64,000 nucleotides of DNA from Clostridia bacterium (GTDB lineage Bacteria > Bacillota > Clostridia > Peptostreptococcales > Anaerovoracaceae): positions 62,001 to 126,000 of the forward strand of contig CABJAP010000009.1 in NCBI GenBank assembly GCA_902363595.1, read 5' to 3'. Below the pieces are notes generated by a model that had not been told where the DNA came from, made no database searches, and was given only the letters and a program-made list of their open reading frames with translations. Each line of letters opens with the position of its first letter. Positions within the stretch are counted from its first letter, which is position 1. Made by a program: the position numbers and the translations under genes. Positions 35,301-42,978 of this stretch are shown here, in pieces.

Positions 35301-36213
35301 TCTTGCAAAAATGCTGGGCAGTCTGGAATCTCTGTTTCATGCTCAAGCTTTGGAAAAAGGAATTACCCTGTGCGTGAAAGACAACCGAGTTGAGAATCGA
35401 CTGCTTCGGGGAGACAGCCTGCGGCTCAACCAGATTTTGGTGAATATCATCGGAAACGCTGTTAAGTTCACAGATCAAGGAAGCGTGTCCGTACGCGTGG
35501 AGGAGCTGGAGACCGAGCCCAAGAACGTCCTGCGCTTTTCCGTCAGAGATTCCGGTATCGGAATCGATCCTGCAGTCTTATCTCGTATTTTCAATCCTTT
35601 CGAACAGGCGGAAGCCAGCACGGCTTCTCGCCGGGGCGGCACGGGACTGGGGCTGTCCATTGCCTACCGATTGGTCCAGATGATGGGAGGCGTTCTGGAA
35701 GTTCAAAGCGAGATGGGAAAAGGTTCGGAGTTTTTCTTCACCTTAACCTTTGATTATGTTTCTGAGGTGGTTCCAAAACCCGCAATAAAAGAAGCGGCTT
35801 TGGGGAGGGATTTCCACGGCCGGCGCATTCTGCTGGCAGAAGATAATGAGCTCAACCGGGAGATTGCCCAGACGCTCCTGGAAATGAACGGATTCACTGT
35901 AGAATGTGCAGCCGACGGGCAGCAAGCCCTTCACCAGTTCCGTGATGGAGCGCCGGGCCGATTTGACGCAATCCTCATGGATATCCGTATGCCCGTGATG
36001 GACGGTCTGGAAGCCACCCGGCGTATCCGTACCTCGGGCAGGCCCGACGCCAGAACCATTCCCGTCATTGCCCTGTCTGCCAACGCCTTTGACGAGGATT
36101 CCAAAAAGTCTTTGGAAAGCGGCATGAACGGACATCTTTCCAAGCCGATCGAAATAGAGAAGCTGCTTGAGGTGCTGCAGGAGTGTATCGAAGATCGTAC
36201 AAAAGATATTTGA
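32389..36213 (+). CDS. Hybrid sensor kinase with SnoaL, PAS, GGDEF, GAF, kinase and receiver domains
   Basis: A 1274-residue cytoplasmic-looking signalling protein with no clear membrane segment. Order: SnoaL-like fold (about 8-125), three PAS-type domains (about 150-270, 285-400, 420-530), a GGDEF domain with intact GGDEF (625-629), a GAF-like domain (about 735-880), HisKA with phospho-acceptor His905 in MSHEIRTP, HATPase with NAVKFTD and GTGLGLS, and a receiver with Asp1198 in LMDIRMP. In the GGDEF domain DMDDFESIN is mostly conserved, but the usual D after the N is Q and no RxxD inhibitory site precedes the motif. The ATG at 32389 has GAGG eight bases upstream. No partner gene is adjacent. 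It could link phosphorelay and cyclic-di-GMP signalling. Confidence 0.88.
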   Translation: MQNSNAAQITRTFFDAYLVRRDVDDTLACLTESVQWGAMGKSELIDGRVQAEQALCAEFASAPESCRVEYEHIEETLITDGCAAVRLTASVYPPSKGAGTIRLTAYTVCIEDGDGKWRIVSINGLAPGSGKDEKDMFPTNPLGQREMEHNMGVKSLDILGQNIPGGMMGGYLEPGFPLYYVNNYMLDYLGYTYDEFVDAIDGLVINCMHPADRAQVDAQVDEAFQEGKPYEIQYRMLKKDGSYIWVNDVGKKDLSEDGREICISVIRDISAEVEARERLEKQAARYDRLFQSVLTGIVQYRVNDRGVTFKNANLEAIRIFGYTPEEFWAKQDWDLPSLIAEEDRTRILAEIGRLQNPGDMNPFEYRLIQKDGTPCWIIGRAEIILDTDGEQVFQSVFMDINEWKLVEQRSELLAEQVEVSNQILHLALEHTTTCEFYYYPQTGICTMPERTCAIYHCRNRYTDMPGSFALEAVDEKSRPAFYEMYERIHRGERTASCEFRGWNGAFWCRETLSVVRSSESGAPQLVIGIVEDITRQKEMEQELDEARSRDRLTGLFNKEAGVQLVQQYLNNRPADEHGILMLLDMDDFESINQKEGNTFADVILQEVADLLLTETGTDDIQIRLGGDEFMLLLKGCDKAGAAVIGPRIAGLVQNILANTERNIRVSVSIGMCSTQVTGEYNALYRCAESTLRYVKEHGKGQAACYLDTSHEAGMLLTQLYTDEYNVNDIEPDSAYAGEDLASFALDFLGKAKNLDDAVSLLLARIGKTCSFDRVSIIEANRAYLTYRFSYQWARRRSDLQLGEDFYVSDEDFDICSNMYDEDGLADHNVREGISQIASCLHAGIWDYGEYAGSMSFEVDREGFTWTKAHRELLKSLVKIVPSFIMKSKADAVSRAKTDFLSRMSHEIRTPMNAISGMTTIAKSVVNEPDKLLDCLEKIESSNVYLLNLVNDILDMSRIESGKLELSLGTLNLAKMLGSLESLFHAQALEKGITLCVKDNRVENRLLRGDSLRLNQILVNIIGNAVKFTDQGSVSVRVEELETEPKNVLRFSVRDSGIGIDPAVLSRIFNPFEQAEASTASRRGGTGLGLSIAYRLVQMMGGVLEVQSEMGKGSEFFFTLTFDYVSEVVPKPAIKEAALGRDFHGRRILLAEDNELNREIAQTLLEMNGFTVECAADGQQALHQFRDGAPGRFDAILMDIRMPVMDGLEATRRIRTSGRPDARTIPVIALSANAFDEDSKKSLESGMNGHLSKPIEIEKLLEVLQECIEDRTKDI

Positions 36214-36383
36214 CCGCAGGGGATTCCTTTCTATCCGCAAAATAACCACCTGAAAACAGCAACATAGTTTCCTCCGATAGTGGTACCTTATTATTAGTGT
36301 ATTGTTTCACTGACGTTTGGGAAAATTTCTTTCCCGCGTTTTCCTCCAGCGTCGATGCGGCCATGCACTAGGAGGTAGAAATC

Positions 36384-37400
36384 GTGGAAACGAATTTAAA
36401 GTTGGAAAAAAAGATTCTAAATTTATCCTTTGCAGGAAGCGCTGCATTTCTGCTGGCGGAGATTTTTTTCGCAGTCATAACAGGTTCCAATGCAATCTTA
36501 ATGGATTGTGTTTTTGATATCGCGGATTTAATCATGATTGGCCCCTTTATGGTATTAGTGCCGCTGCTGTACAAGCCTGTTACAGAAAAAAGGCCCTACG
36601 GGTTTTCCCAAGTAGAATCTTTGTTTGTTATTATTAAGTATGCCTTGCTGATGGGTGTGGACATCATCCTGATTATCGACAGTGTTCACCTCGTTCTCGA
36701 TGGAGGAAACGAAGTCAACGCAACGATCATCGCCATTTTTGAACTGGTGGTTTCTGCGGCATGTGTGGCTATGTACATAATACTGAGCCGCATCAATAAA
36801 AAATATTCGTCCCCGTCCATTAAGGCGGAAATCTATATCTGGAAGCTGGATGCCCTTAGTACCTTGGGAGTTGGAGCCGCCTTCCTCATCAAGCTGGTGC
36901 TGGACCATACACCTCTGTCTATCATAGGGCCTTATGTGGATCCGGGTATTGCCATTCTTCTGGCGCTGATTCTGTTGAAAGAGCCGGTGATCATGATCCT
37001 TGATTCCTTGAAAAGTTTGGTGCTCTTTGCACCGGAAGAGGACATTGTTAATAAAGTAAAGGAAACCTGCGAGGCACATCTGAAAGAATATGGATACTAC
37101 ATTAACTTTCTCGATATTATCAAGACTGGAAGAAAGATCTGGGCGGAGGTCTATATCGTCTTAGACGAGGATTGGATCAGCGTTTCCAAATTAAAGGAGG
37201 CCCACAAACAGATTACAGAGGAACTGTCCAAAGAATTTGATAGCATCTTTGTTGAGCTGATTCCGGATGTGGAAAAGGCCAGGGAGGAAAATGTGCTGAA
37301 AATGCAGGCTGCCAGGCGGCAGGATAAAATTGACTATGTCAACGAACGTGAGCGGAAGCAGCAGGACAAGAAGGCCAGAAGGCTGGAGAAAAAAGAGTGA
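36384..37400 (+). CDS. Cation diffusion facilitator (CDF)-family transporter
   Basis: A 338-residue membrane protein with six hydrophobic segments. D41-x-x-x-D45 in the second helix (LMDCVFDIAD) is the likely metal site region. A cytoplasmic C-terminal domain (about 220-300) and a highly charged Lys/Arg/Glu tail (about 305-338) follow. The second Asp of the helix-5 pair is not obvious (KLDALSTLGVG), so metal choice or activity may differ from ZitB/YiiP. The start is GTG at 36384 with AGGAGG at 36370-36375. It would export divalent metal ions (Zn, Mn, Fe or Co) by proton antiport. Neighbours give no further hint. Confidence 0.82.
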   Translation: METNLKLEKKILNLSFAGSAAFLLAEIFFAVITGSNAILMDCVFDIADLIMIGPFMVLVPLLYKPVTEKRPYGFSQVESLFVIIKYALLMGVDIILIIDSVHLVLDGGNEVNATIIAIFELVVSAACVAMYIILSRINKKYSSPSIKAEIYIWKLDALSTLGVGAAFLIKLVLDHTPLSIIGPYVDPGIAILLALILLKEPVIMILDSLKSLVLFAPEEDIVNKVKETCEAHLKEYGYYINFLDIIKTGRKIWAEVYIVLDEDWISVSKLKEAHKQITEELSKEFDSIFVELIPDVEKAREENVLKMQAARRQDKIDYVNERERKQQDKKARRLEKKE

Positions 37401-37433
37401 CAGCAGAAACATATGCATGTACCGAAAGACGAC

Positions 37434-38354
37434 CTACGGAGCTAGGGGGCTTTTCCCGTTGCTGCGGCCGGTTGACAGGATTTTCAGGCTGTTCATAAAA
37501 TCCGGCTGCTTAACCTGTGCTTTAATGGATTCGATCAGGGTGTTGACAATGTTGGTATCGGCTTTTTCCTGCCAAATACATCCCATCTTTAAGGTAAAGG
37601 CGCAGGGCAAAAACTCTGGAGAAAGAACTTGAAATTCATCCGTCATCATCGACTCTGGCAGGAGTGAAACGGCAAGTCCGGACCGGACGCAATCGGCAAT
37701 ATTGTCCATGACAGTGCTTGTAAATCGTATTTGAAAATCAAGTCTGGTTTTTTTCAGGCAATAAAGAGAGTGGTTGTTGATAATGCAATCATCGGAAAAC
37801 AGTGCGATGGGGATTGGTGCGTCGGGTTCATGCTCAAACTGTTTGCTGCAGACCCAATAGAGCCCTTCTTCCCAAAGAAGCACCTCTTCGCCATATTCCG
37901 GCTCCATGGCTGCAATGGCAAATTGAATCTTCCCTTCATCAACTTTTTTTCGGATTTCCCTGCTCCTGGAAAACACAGTAGAAAAATTAAAATGAGGAAG
38001 CTTTTCTTGTATCTTGGGATAAAAGGATTGTAGAAACAGGCGCGAATAATCGGTAGGAATGGCCAGCGTCATGTCACCGCCCCAATCCGAATCGGACATA
38101 GAATTGAAAGCGGCATCATTGAGCGCCAAGATGCGCTGTGCGTAATCGACAAGGGTTTCACCGGCCTTGGTTAGAATCAATGTGTTCTTGCTGCGGATAA
38201 ATAAAGGCGCGTCGATCTGCTCTTCCAACTTTTTTATTTGTGTGCTCACCGCAGAATGGGAACGATAAGTAAGCTCTGCGGTCGCATTTAATTTTCCCGT
38301 CTCAGCAGCGATCAAAAATGTGTTCAAATATTCCAAATTCAGACGTTTTTTCAT
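37434..38354 (-). CDS. LysR-family transcriptional regulator, orphan
   Basis: A 306-residue regulator. The N-terminal winged helix (LEYLNTFLIAAETGKLNATAELTYRSHSAVSTQIKKLEEQI) and linker helix are classic LysR, followed by a periplasmic-binding-like effector domain (about 90-290). It is convergent with the CDF gene (33 bases apart) and divergent from the cassette 3 activator across about 215 bases. Because LysR proteins often control divergent genes, the activator at 38570 is a possible target, but I see no clear T-N11-A box to support it. Confidence 0.88.
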   Translation of the reverse strand: MKKRLNLEYLNTFLIAAETGKLNATAELTYRSHSAVSTQIKKLEEQIDAPLFIRSKNTLILTKAGETLVDYAQRILALNDAAFNSMSDSDWGGDMTLAIPTDYSRLFLQSFYPKIQEKLPHFNFSTVFSRSREIRKKVDEGKIQFAIAAMEPEYGEEVLLWEEGLYWVCSKQFEHEPDAPIPIALFSDDCIINNHSLYCLKKTRLDFQIRFTSTVMDNIADCVRSGLAVSLLPESMMTDEFQVLSPEFLPCAFTLKMGCIWQEKADTNIVNTLIESIKAQVKQPDFMNSLKILSTGRSNGKSPLAP

Positions 38355-38484
38355 AAGGGTTCACCTCGATATACCCATTAAAACAACTTTTTTCTATTGT
38401 GCCACAAAAAAAGAAGCGGATCAATAGCAACAGGATCCGATGCAAGATCCCAAATCTTTGAATGTTCTATTCGAATTCCTGTAA

Positions 38485-38513
38485 TGGATAAACTGCAAAC
38501 AGCAGATTATAAT
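38485..38513 (+). promoter_or_regulatory. Candidate SigA promoter of activator 3
   Basis: TGGATA (38485-38490) and TATAAT (38508-38513) are exactly 17 bases apart and 57 bases upstream of the ATG at 38570. The -35 box matches four of six. Confidence 0.5.
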
Positions 38514-38569
38514 GAGGGCATATATGAATATTTTGCTGTTTGAATGGAATTGCATTATGGAGGCGGAAC

Positions 38570-40060
38570 ATGAAAGACATGGGGACAAAGCTGGTTGATC
38601 GGATCCAGGAATTTACGGAAATCTTGGATCGAGTCGGGTTTAACTATGAATTTGATTTGGAAAACCCAAGCGGCGAGGAGGGGGTATTGGAGATCGTTGA
38701 CGAACTGGTTCGCATTTCATCCAGGCTGGTCAACGTCTTTTTTTATTCCCCCGACAGCATTTGTCTGGCCGATGCCGATGGAAAGATGCTGGCAGTGAAT
38801 AAAGCCTTTGAACATACAGTAGGCGCCGCTGCGGAAGAAGTGGTGGGAAGAAATGTGAGCGAGCTGGAAGCGCAAGGCATCTTTCGTCCCTCTGTTTTAA
38901 GGCTGGTGAAAGAAGAAAACCGGCCCATTTCCGTTTTGCAGATTGGCAAGCACGGGGAATACATTATTGTTACCGGAGTGCCCATAACTGATAAAGATGG
39001 AAAGCCGGAAATGCTGCTTTCCAATGCCCGGCGGGCAGAAGACATAGAAGGGCTGTATGCCTATGTGGACAAGAAAAAGAAAAAGGGAAAAGAGGAAATC
39101 CAGGCTTTTTCCGATGACGTCATTATGGAGAGCGAACCGATGAAACGCATTAAAATCGTCGCTGAACAAATCAAGGACACGGATGCCACCATCCTGATCA
39201 CTGGCCCGTCAGGAGTGGGGAAAGGCGTTCTGGCCAAGTACATCCATAATATCAGCCGCAGATCCAAAAGGCCGATGGTGGAAATAAATTGCGGCGCCAT
39301 ACCGGACAATCTGTTGGAGTCCGAGCTTTTCGGCTACGCTGCCGGAGCCTTCACAGGGGCCAGCGCCAACGGAAAGGAAGGGCTGATCGAATCAGCGGAC
39401 GGCGGAACGCTGCTCCTTGATGAAATCGGCGAACTGCCGCTTCTCTTACAGGTCAAGCTGTTGAAAGTCATCCAGGACAAGCAGATCATGCGCATCGGTT
39501 CCATGGTGCCAAAAGAAGTAAATGTAAGGATCATCGCAGCGACCAACCGTGATTTAATGGCCCTGGTAAAAGAGGGTGCGTTCCGGGCCGATCTTTTTTA
39601 CCGGCTCAACGTGATACCAATTGAAATCCCGCCGTTGAAAGATCGAGAGGAGGATATTGACGCCGCTGTCGCGTATTTTATTAAAAAATTTTCCTGGAAG
39701 TATAACCGGTCGGTGGAATGTACGAAAGAATTTATGCACGCGGTTATGAACTATGAATGGCCGGGAAATATGCGGGAACTGGAAAACTACATCGAGCGGG
39801 CTGTCCTCACGTCCAAAGATGGAGTCCTCCATATGGATGGGCAGGCAGCGATGGACTTTGAAGCCATCGATTACGATCAACTGCTTAATTCCAACAAAAA
39901 CGATAAGTTCCATGAACTGCAAAGCTATTTGGAAGTTGTGGAAGGTAAGGTCATCAAAGAACTTTATGAGAAATATCGCAGCAGTTATAAAGTGGCGGCC
40001 GAGCTGGGCGTCAGCCAATCAAAGGCTTATCGGCTGATCAAAAAATACTGCTGCAAATAG
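38570..40060 (+). CDS. Sigma-54-dependent transcriptional activator with PAS sensor (cassette 3)
   Basis: A 496-residue enhancer-binding protein. The N-terminal region has an extra helical segment (about 1-55) before a PAS domain (about 60-165). The AAA+ domain carries Walker A GPSGVGKG (212-219), GAFTGA (259-264) and Walker B LLLDEIG. The C-terminal helix-turn-helix is YKVAAELGVSQSKAYRLIKKYCCK. GGAGG before the ATG at 38570 decides against the TTG at 38540. A terminator at 40206-40243 ends the gene, and a sigma-54 promoter at 40291 starts the SDR-cyclase-M20 operon, its likely target. Confidence 0.92.
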   Translation: MKDMGTKLVDRIQEFTEILDRVGFNYEFDLENPSGEEGVLEIVDELVRISSRLVNVFFYSPDSICLADADGKMLAVNKAFEHTVGAAAEEVVGRNVSELEAQGIFRPSVLRLVKEENRPISVLQIGKHGEYIIVTGVPITDKDGKPEMLLSNARRAEDIEGLYAYVDKKKKKGKEEIQAFSDDVIMESEPMKRIKIVAEQIKDTDATILITGPSGVGKGVLAKYIHNISRRSKRPMVEINCGAIPDNLLESELFGYAAGAFTGASANGKEGLIESADGGTLLLDEIGELPLLLQVKLLKVIQDKQIMRIGSMVPKEVNVRIIAATNRDLMALVKEGAFRADLFYRLNVIPIEIPPLKDREEDIDAAVAYFIKKFSWKYNRSVECTKEFMHAVMNYEWPGNMRELENYIERAVLTSKDGVLHMDGQAAMDFEAIDYDQLLNSNKNDKFHELQSYLEVVEGKVIKELYEKYRSSYKVAAELGVSQSKAYRLIKKYCCK

Positions 40061-40205
40061 TTCTTTGGCAGGTAAAGGCAATGTTAAGTTGATTTAGACT
40101 TAAAAAGCCTCATAGATATTGAAAACGGAAGGATAAGCCTTTTTAAGTTGCAAATGACTTATTTCAGTCCGTTCCAATTTAAACGGCTGGACAAATCAAA
40201 AAGAG

Positions 40206-40243
40206 ACAGGGACATCGAAAAAAGATGATCCCTGTTTTTTATT
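40206..40243 (+). terminator. Terminator after activator 3
   Basis: ACAGGGA (40206-40212) pairs with TCCCTGT (40229-40235), with inner ATC/GAT pairing around an A-rich loop and a T-run to 40241. Confidence 0.75.
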
Positions 40244-40252
40244 GAAATTGAG

Positions 40253-40263
40253 CGCTTTAAGCG
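40253..40263. promoter_or_regulatory. Palindrome CGCTTTAAGCG, candidate binding site of activator 3
   Basis: Perfect five-base arms around one base end 27 bases before the -24 element at 40291. The spacing is like the palindromes in cassettes 1 and 2 but the sequence differs, as expected if each activator reads its own site. Confidence 0.4.
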
Positions 40264-40290
40264 TTTTCGGCCAGAGAAACAGGAATCGTT

Positions 40291-40306
40291 TGGCACAGCA
40301 GTTGCG
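40291..40306 (+). promoter_or_regulatory. Sigma-54 promoter of the cassette 3 operon
   Basis: TGGCACAGCAGTTGCG matches TGGCAC-N5-TTGC exactly, with correct GG-GC spacing. It drives the SDR gene whose start is at 40422. Confidence 0.92.
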
Positions 40307-40421
40307 TTAAGTATGAGTACTTGAAATTATTTGAACATTCAAAATTATGCCAGAAACGATGAAAGGAGGTAATAGGAAAACAGTTTTTGTTCGATGTGAA
40401 TTTAACCAGGAGGTAACTTTA

Positions 40422-41258
40422 ATGAAGAATTATGTGGATGGTAAAGTAATCGTTATCACAGGCGCGTCCGATGGATTTGGCAGATCGCTTGCGCAGAAAA
40501 CAGCGGAAATGGGAGCAAAGGTTGTCTGTGCGGCAAGAAGAGAAGAAAAACTCAAAGAAATCGTGGACGGAATCAAGGCAAAAGGCCAGTCCGCCGAGTA
40601 TGTCGTTACTGATGTCAGCGACAGAAAACAGGTTGAACACATGATCGATTTTGCAGTCAAAACCTATGGCGCGGTAGATGTCCTTGTAAATAACGCAGGT
40701 ATTATGCCGCTGGCATTCTTTGAGGATCACCATAAAGCCATTGAAAAATGGGAAAGATGTATTGACACCAACACAAAAGGAACTCTGTTCGGAATCTGTG
40801 CAGTATATGATCAAATGATCAAGCAGGGTCACGGACATATTATCAATCTGGACTCCATTTATGGAAACTGGCCGTCCAGAGGAGCGGCCGTATACGGTAT
40901 GACGAAGAATGGCAACGGTTTCCTGGCAGATGCTCTCAGACTGGAAAGCAAAGGCAAGATCAACGTTACAACGGTACGGCCGACCGGATGCCGACCCACT
41001 GGACTGACTGGGCAGGTGGTAAATCCGAAAGCGATCGAAGGGATTCTGGTAGAGAGCAGCTTGAATGATTATTTCGCAATTGAACAGAGCATTAACGAAG
41101 GCAAGGAATCGGAATACAGCGACCCGGAAAGCATGAAATACTTTGTACTGAGCGCGGATATTCTTGTTGATTCCATGATCTACTGCATCAATCAGCCTTT
41201 GGGCGTATCCATCTCCGATATCACCGTTCGCGCAACCGGCGAGTATTACATGATTTAA
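40422..41258 (+). CDS. Short-chain dehydrogenase/reductase
   Basis: A 278-residue classical SDR. The cofactor motif TGASDGFG is at 13-20, NNAG at 90-93, and the catalytic Ser145, Tyr158 and Lys162 (YGMTK) are in place. The residues after the second strand (CAARR) suggest NADP preference. AGGAGG at 40408-40413 sets the start at 40422; the ATG at 40347 is an unlikely extension. It is the first gene of the sigma-54 operon, followed by a small membrane protein, a cyclase-family hydrolase and an M20 amidohydrolase. It probably oxidises or reduces an alcohol/ketone group in the same catabolic route. The closest characterised type cannot be chosen from sequence alone. Confidence 0.88.
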   Translation: MKNYVDGKVIVITGASDGFGRSLAQKTAEMGAKVVCAARREEKLKEIVDGIKAKGQSAEYVVTDVSDRKQVEHMIDFAVKTYGAVDVLVNNAGIMPLAFFEDHHKAIEKWERCIDTNTKGTLFGICAVYDQMIKQGHGHIINLDSIYGNWPSRGAAVYGMTKNGNGFLADALRLESKGKINVTTVRPTGCRPTGLTGQVVNPKAIEGILVESSLNDYFAIEQSINEGKESEYSDPESMKYFVLSADILVDSMIYCINQPLGVSISDITVRATGEYYMI

Positions 41259-41298
41259 AGACGATGCCGGTTGTGAGGACAGGAAGGAGGATATCCCA

Positions 41299-41895
41299 AT
41301 GAGTGAAAACTCTGTAAAGACGGTAGAACGAATTCCGATGATGTGGGCGGTTGGCATTACTGTAATGATATCGCTGCCGTTCGGATCGTTTCTCGGCACC
41401 TACAATTTTTCCTTATGGATCTCCTTTATTGTATGGGCTGAGTATTTTGTACTGGGAGCAACTCCAGCCACTGCAAAGCTGATTTTTCCGTCGATTCCTT
41501 TCGGAGCGGCCATGGGAGTCGGATGGTGCATCTGCGCGGCTGTCGTGGAAGGATTTTTACCAGTATGGATGCAGGAACAGAACTTCTGGGGAATGTTTCT
41601 GACAACGCCGATCTGGCTTCCGGGTCTGATCTTTACCATGAACAAATGGAAGCCGTGGGTCGAAGGAACGCTGGCTACCTTCAACGGATTCAGCCTGTTT
41701 CTGGGAGTATACGGCACCGGCTGTTATCCCCAGGTGGGCCCGCTGGACAACATCTACTGGGTGATCATCTTATCCTGGCTGTGGACCGTTGCCATGTGCT
41801 ATTTCGGCTGGGTGCTGGGCTGGCTCAATGTGACCCTGACCTTTCCTAAAAAGGTGCCGGTGGACCAGAAAGAGGAAGATCAGCAGAGCAGCTGA
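41299..41895 (+). CDS. Small multi-pass membrane protein (DUF1097-like)
   Basis: A 198-residue protein with about five or six hydrophobic helices and a charged tail (PVDQKEEDQQSS). The hydrophobic pattern and sequences such as FIVWAEYFVLGATPATAKLIFPSIPFGAAMGVG resemble DUF1097/YcdZ-type inner-membrane proteins, whose function is unknown. AGGAGG precedes the ATG. Its place between the SDR and cyclase genes, 40 bases after the first and 69 before the second, suggests a transport or membrane-accessory role for the pathway, as this operon has no other transporter. Family assignment is tentative. Confidence 0.7.
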   Translation: MSENSVKTVERIPMMWAVGITVMISLPFGSFLGTYNFSLWISFIVWAEYFVLGATPATAKLIFPSIPFGAAMGVGWCICAAVVEGFLPVWMQEQNFWGMFLTTPIWLPGLIFTMNKWKPWVEGTLATFNGFSLFLGVYGTGCYPQVGPLDNIYWVIILSWLWTVAMCYFGWVLGWLNVTLTFPKKVPVDQKEEDQQSS

Positions 41896-41964
41896 TCTGG
41901 CAACTTTTAAAACATATGAACCGTTATCGTATACATTGATCGTGAAAAAGAGAGGAGAAGCAAG

Positions 41965-42897
41965 ATGTGTAATTTTAAACCAAGAGACCTGAAATGTGCA
42001 AAAAGCCCATGGGGTGAAACCGATGAAATCGGCAGATTGAATTTACTTACGGACGTTAGCAGAGAAGATGTTTTGAGGTCCATCGATCCCAGAAAAACTT
42101 ACAGCCTCTGTAACGACTGGTTTATGGGAATGCCGTCATGGAAGGCGGCGGGAGACGTTCATTATCAGATTTGGATGACCCATACGCCCAACGGAACACG
42201 GATTAAAGATCAGCTGGTTGCCACTGAGGAAGCCAAGCAGCTAAATGCTTACTCCGGAGATACGGTTCTAATGTATACGCACTGCGGAACACATATCGAC
42301 GCGTTAAGCCACTTTGGCTACAATGGTACAATTTGGAACGGATATAAAGAAGAAGAGTACCTGGGCGCGAGAGGCTGGACGGTCTGCGGCGTAGACAAAT
42401 TCCCACTGATCATTTCCAAAGCGGTCATGATCGATGTTGCCGCATACAAAGGCGTGGATGTGCTGCCGGATGAATACGGCATCACAGCGGATGAAATCAA
42501 GGAAGTCCTGAAAGCACAGAACGTCTCCGTCAGCAAGGGAGATACGGTTATGATCCGTACAGGCAGACAGAATGTATGGCCGGATTGCGCAAAATATGAG
42601 GCCTGGGAACCGGGTATTACAGTCGATGCGGCCGAATACCTGGCAGGTGAAGGAGCAATGATCATCGGTGCGGACAATATCGCCCTGGAACAGCTGCCGT
42701 CACCGGAAAACGACCAGAACTACTTCCCGGTACATTCCTATCTTTTCTCAGAAGTAGGCGTTCCCATCATTGAGGTTCTGAATCTGAACGAGCTATCAAG
42801 AGACAAAATTTACGAATGCGGCTTCTTCCTCAATGTACTCGGGCTGCAGGGAGCTACGGCAGCACCGATTACACCTTTTGCGATTCCATTTAAATAA
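41965..42897 (+). CDS. Cyclase-family (kynurenine formamidase/isatin hydrolase-like) hydrolase
   Basis: A 310-residue metal-dependent hydrolase. The family motif HxGTHxDxxxH is present as HCGTHIDALSH at 106-116, giving metal ligands H106, H110 and D112. The N-terminal GETDEIGRLNLLT and later NNIALEQLPSP-like block (GADNIALEQLPSP) match the cyclase superfamily, which includes kynurenine formamidase, isatin hydrolase and cyclic amide hydrolases. It would open a ring or remove a formyl or acyl group using Mn or Zn. Preceded by AGAGAGGAG, it is the third gene of the cassette 3 operon. A terminator follows directly at 42922. Confidence 0.87.
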   Translation: MCNFKPRDLKCAKSPWGETDEIGRLNLLTDVSREDVLRSIDPRKTYSLCNDWFMGMPSWKAAGDVHYQIWMTHTPNGTRIKDQLVATEEAKQLNAYSGDTVLMYTHCGTHIDALSHFGYNGTIWNGYKEEEYLGARGWTVCGVDKFPLIISKAVMIDVAAYKGVDVLPDEYGITADEIKEVLKAQNVSVSKGDTVMIRTGRQNVWPDCAKYEAWEPGITVDAAEYLAGEGAMIIGADNIALEQLPSPENDQNYFPVHSYLFSEVGVPIIEVLNLNELSRDKIYECGFFLNVLGLQGATAAPITPFAIPFK

Positions 42898-42921
42898 AGC
42901 TTCCAATTAGTATTGATCAGA

Positions 42922-42949
42922 TAGAGCCTGCCCGGCAGGCTCTATTTTT
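42922..42949 (+). terminator. Terminator between the cyclase and M20 genes
   Basis: TAGAGCCTGCC (42922-42932) pairs with GGCAGGCTCTA (42934-42944) with a minimal loop, then TTTTTA. The M20 gene 30 bases further on may depend on partial read-through. Confidence 0.8.
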
Positions 42950-42978
42950 AACAAATTGCAACAGAGAAATGAGGTGGA

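Larger units (their letters stand above)
40061..40421. other. Gap between activator 3 and the SDR gene
   Basis: This 361-base gap holds an imperfect inverted repeat (TTAAAAAGCC near 40099 against GCCTTTTTAA near 40137), the terminator at 40206-40243, the palindrome at 40253 and the sigma-54 promoter at 40291. A long 5-prime untranslated leader of about 100 bases follows the expected start near 40317. It includes an extra GGAGG-like site at 40363-40370 with no gene behind it. Confidence 0.6.
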
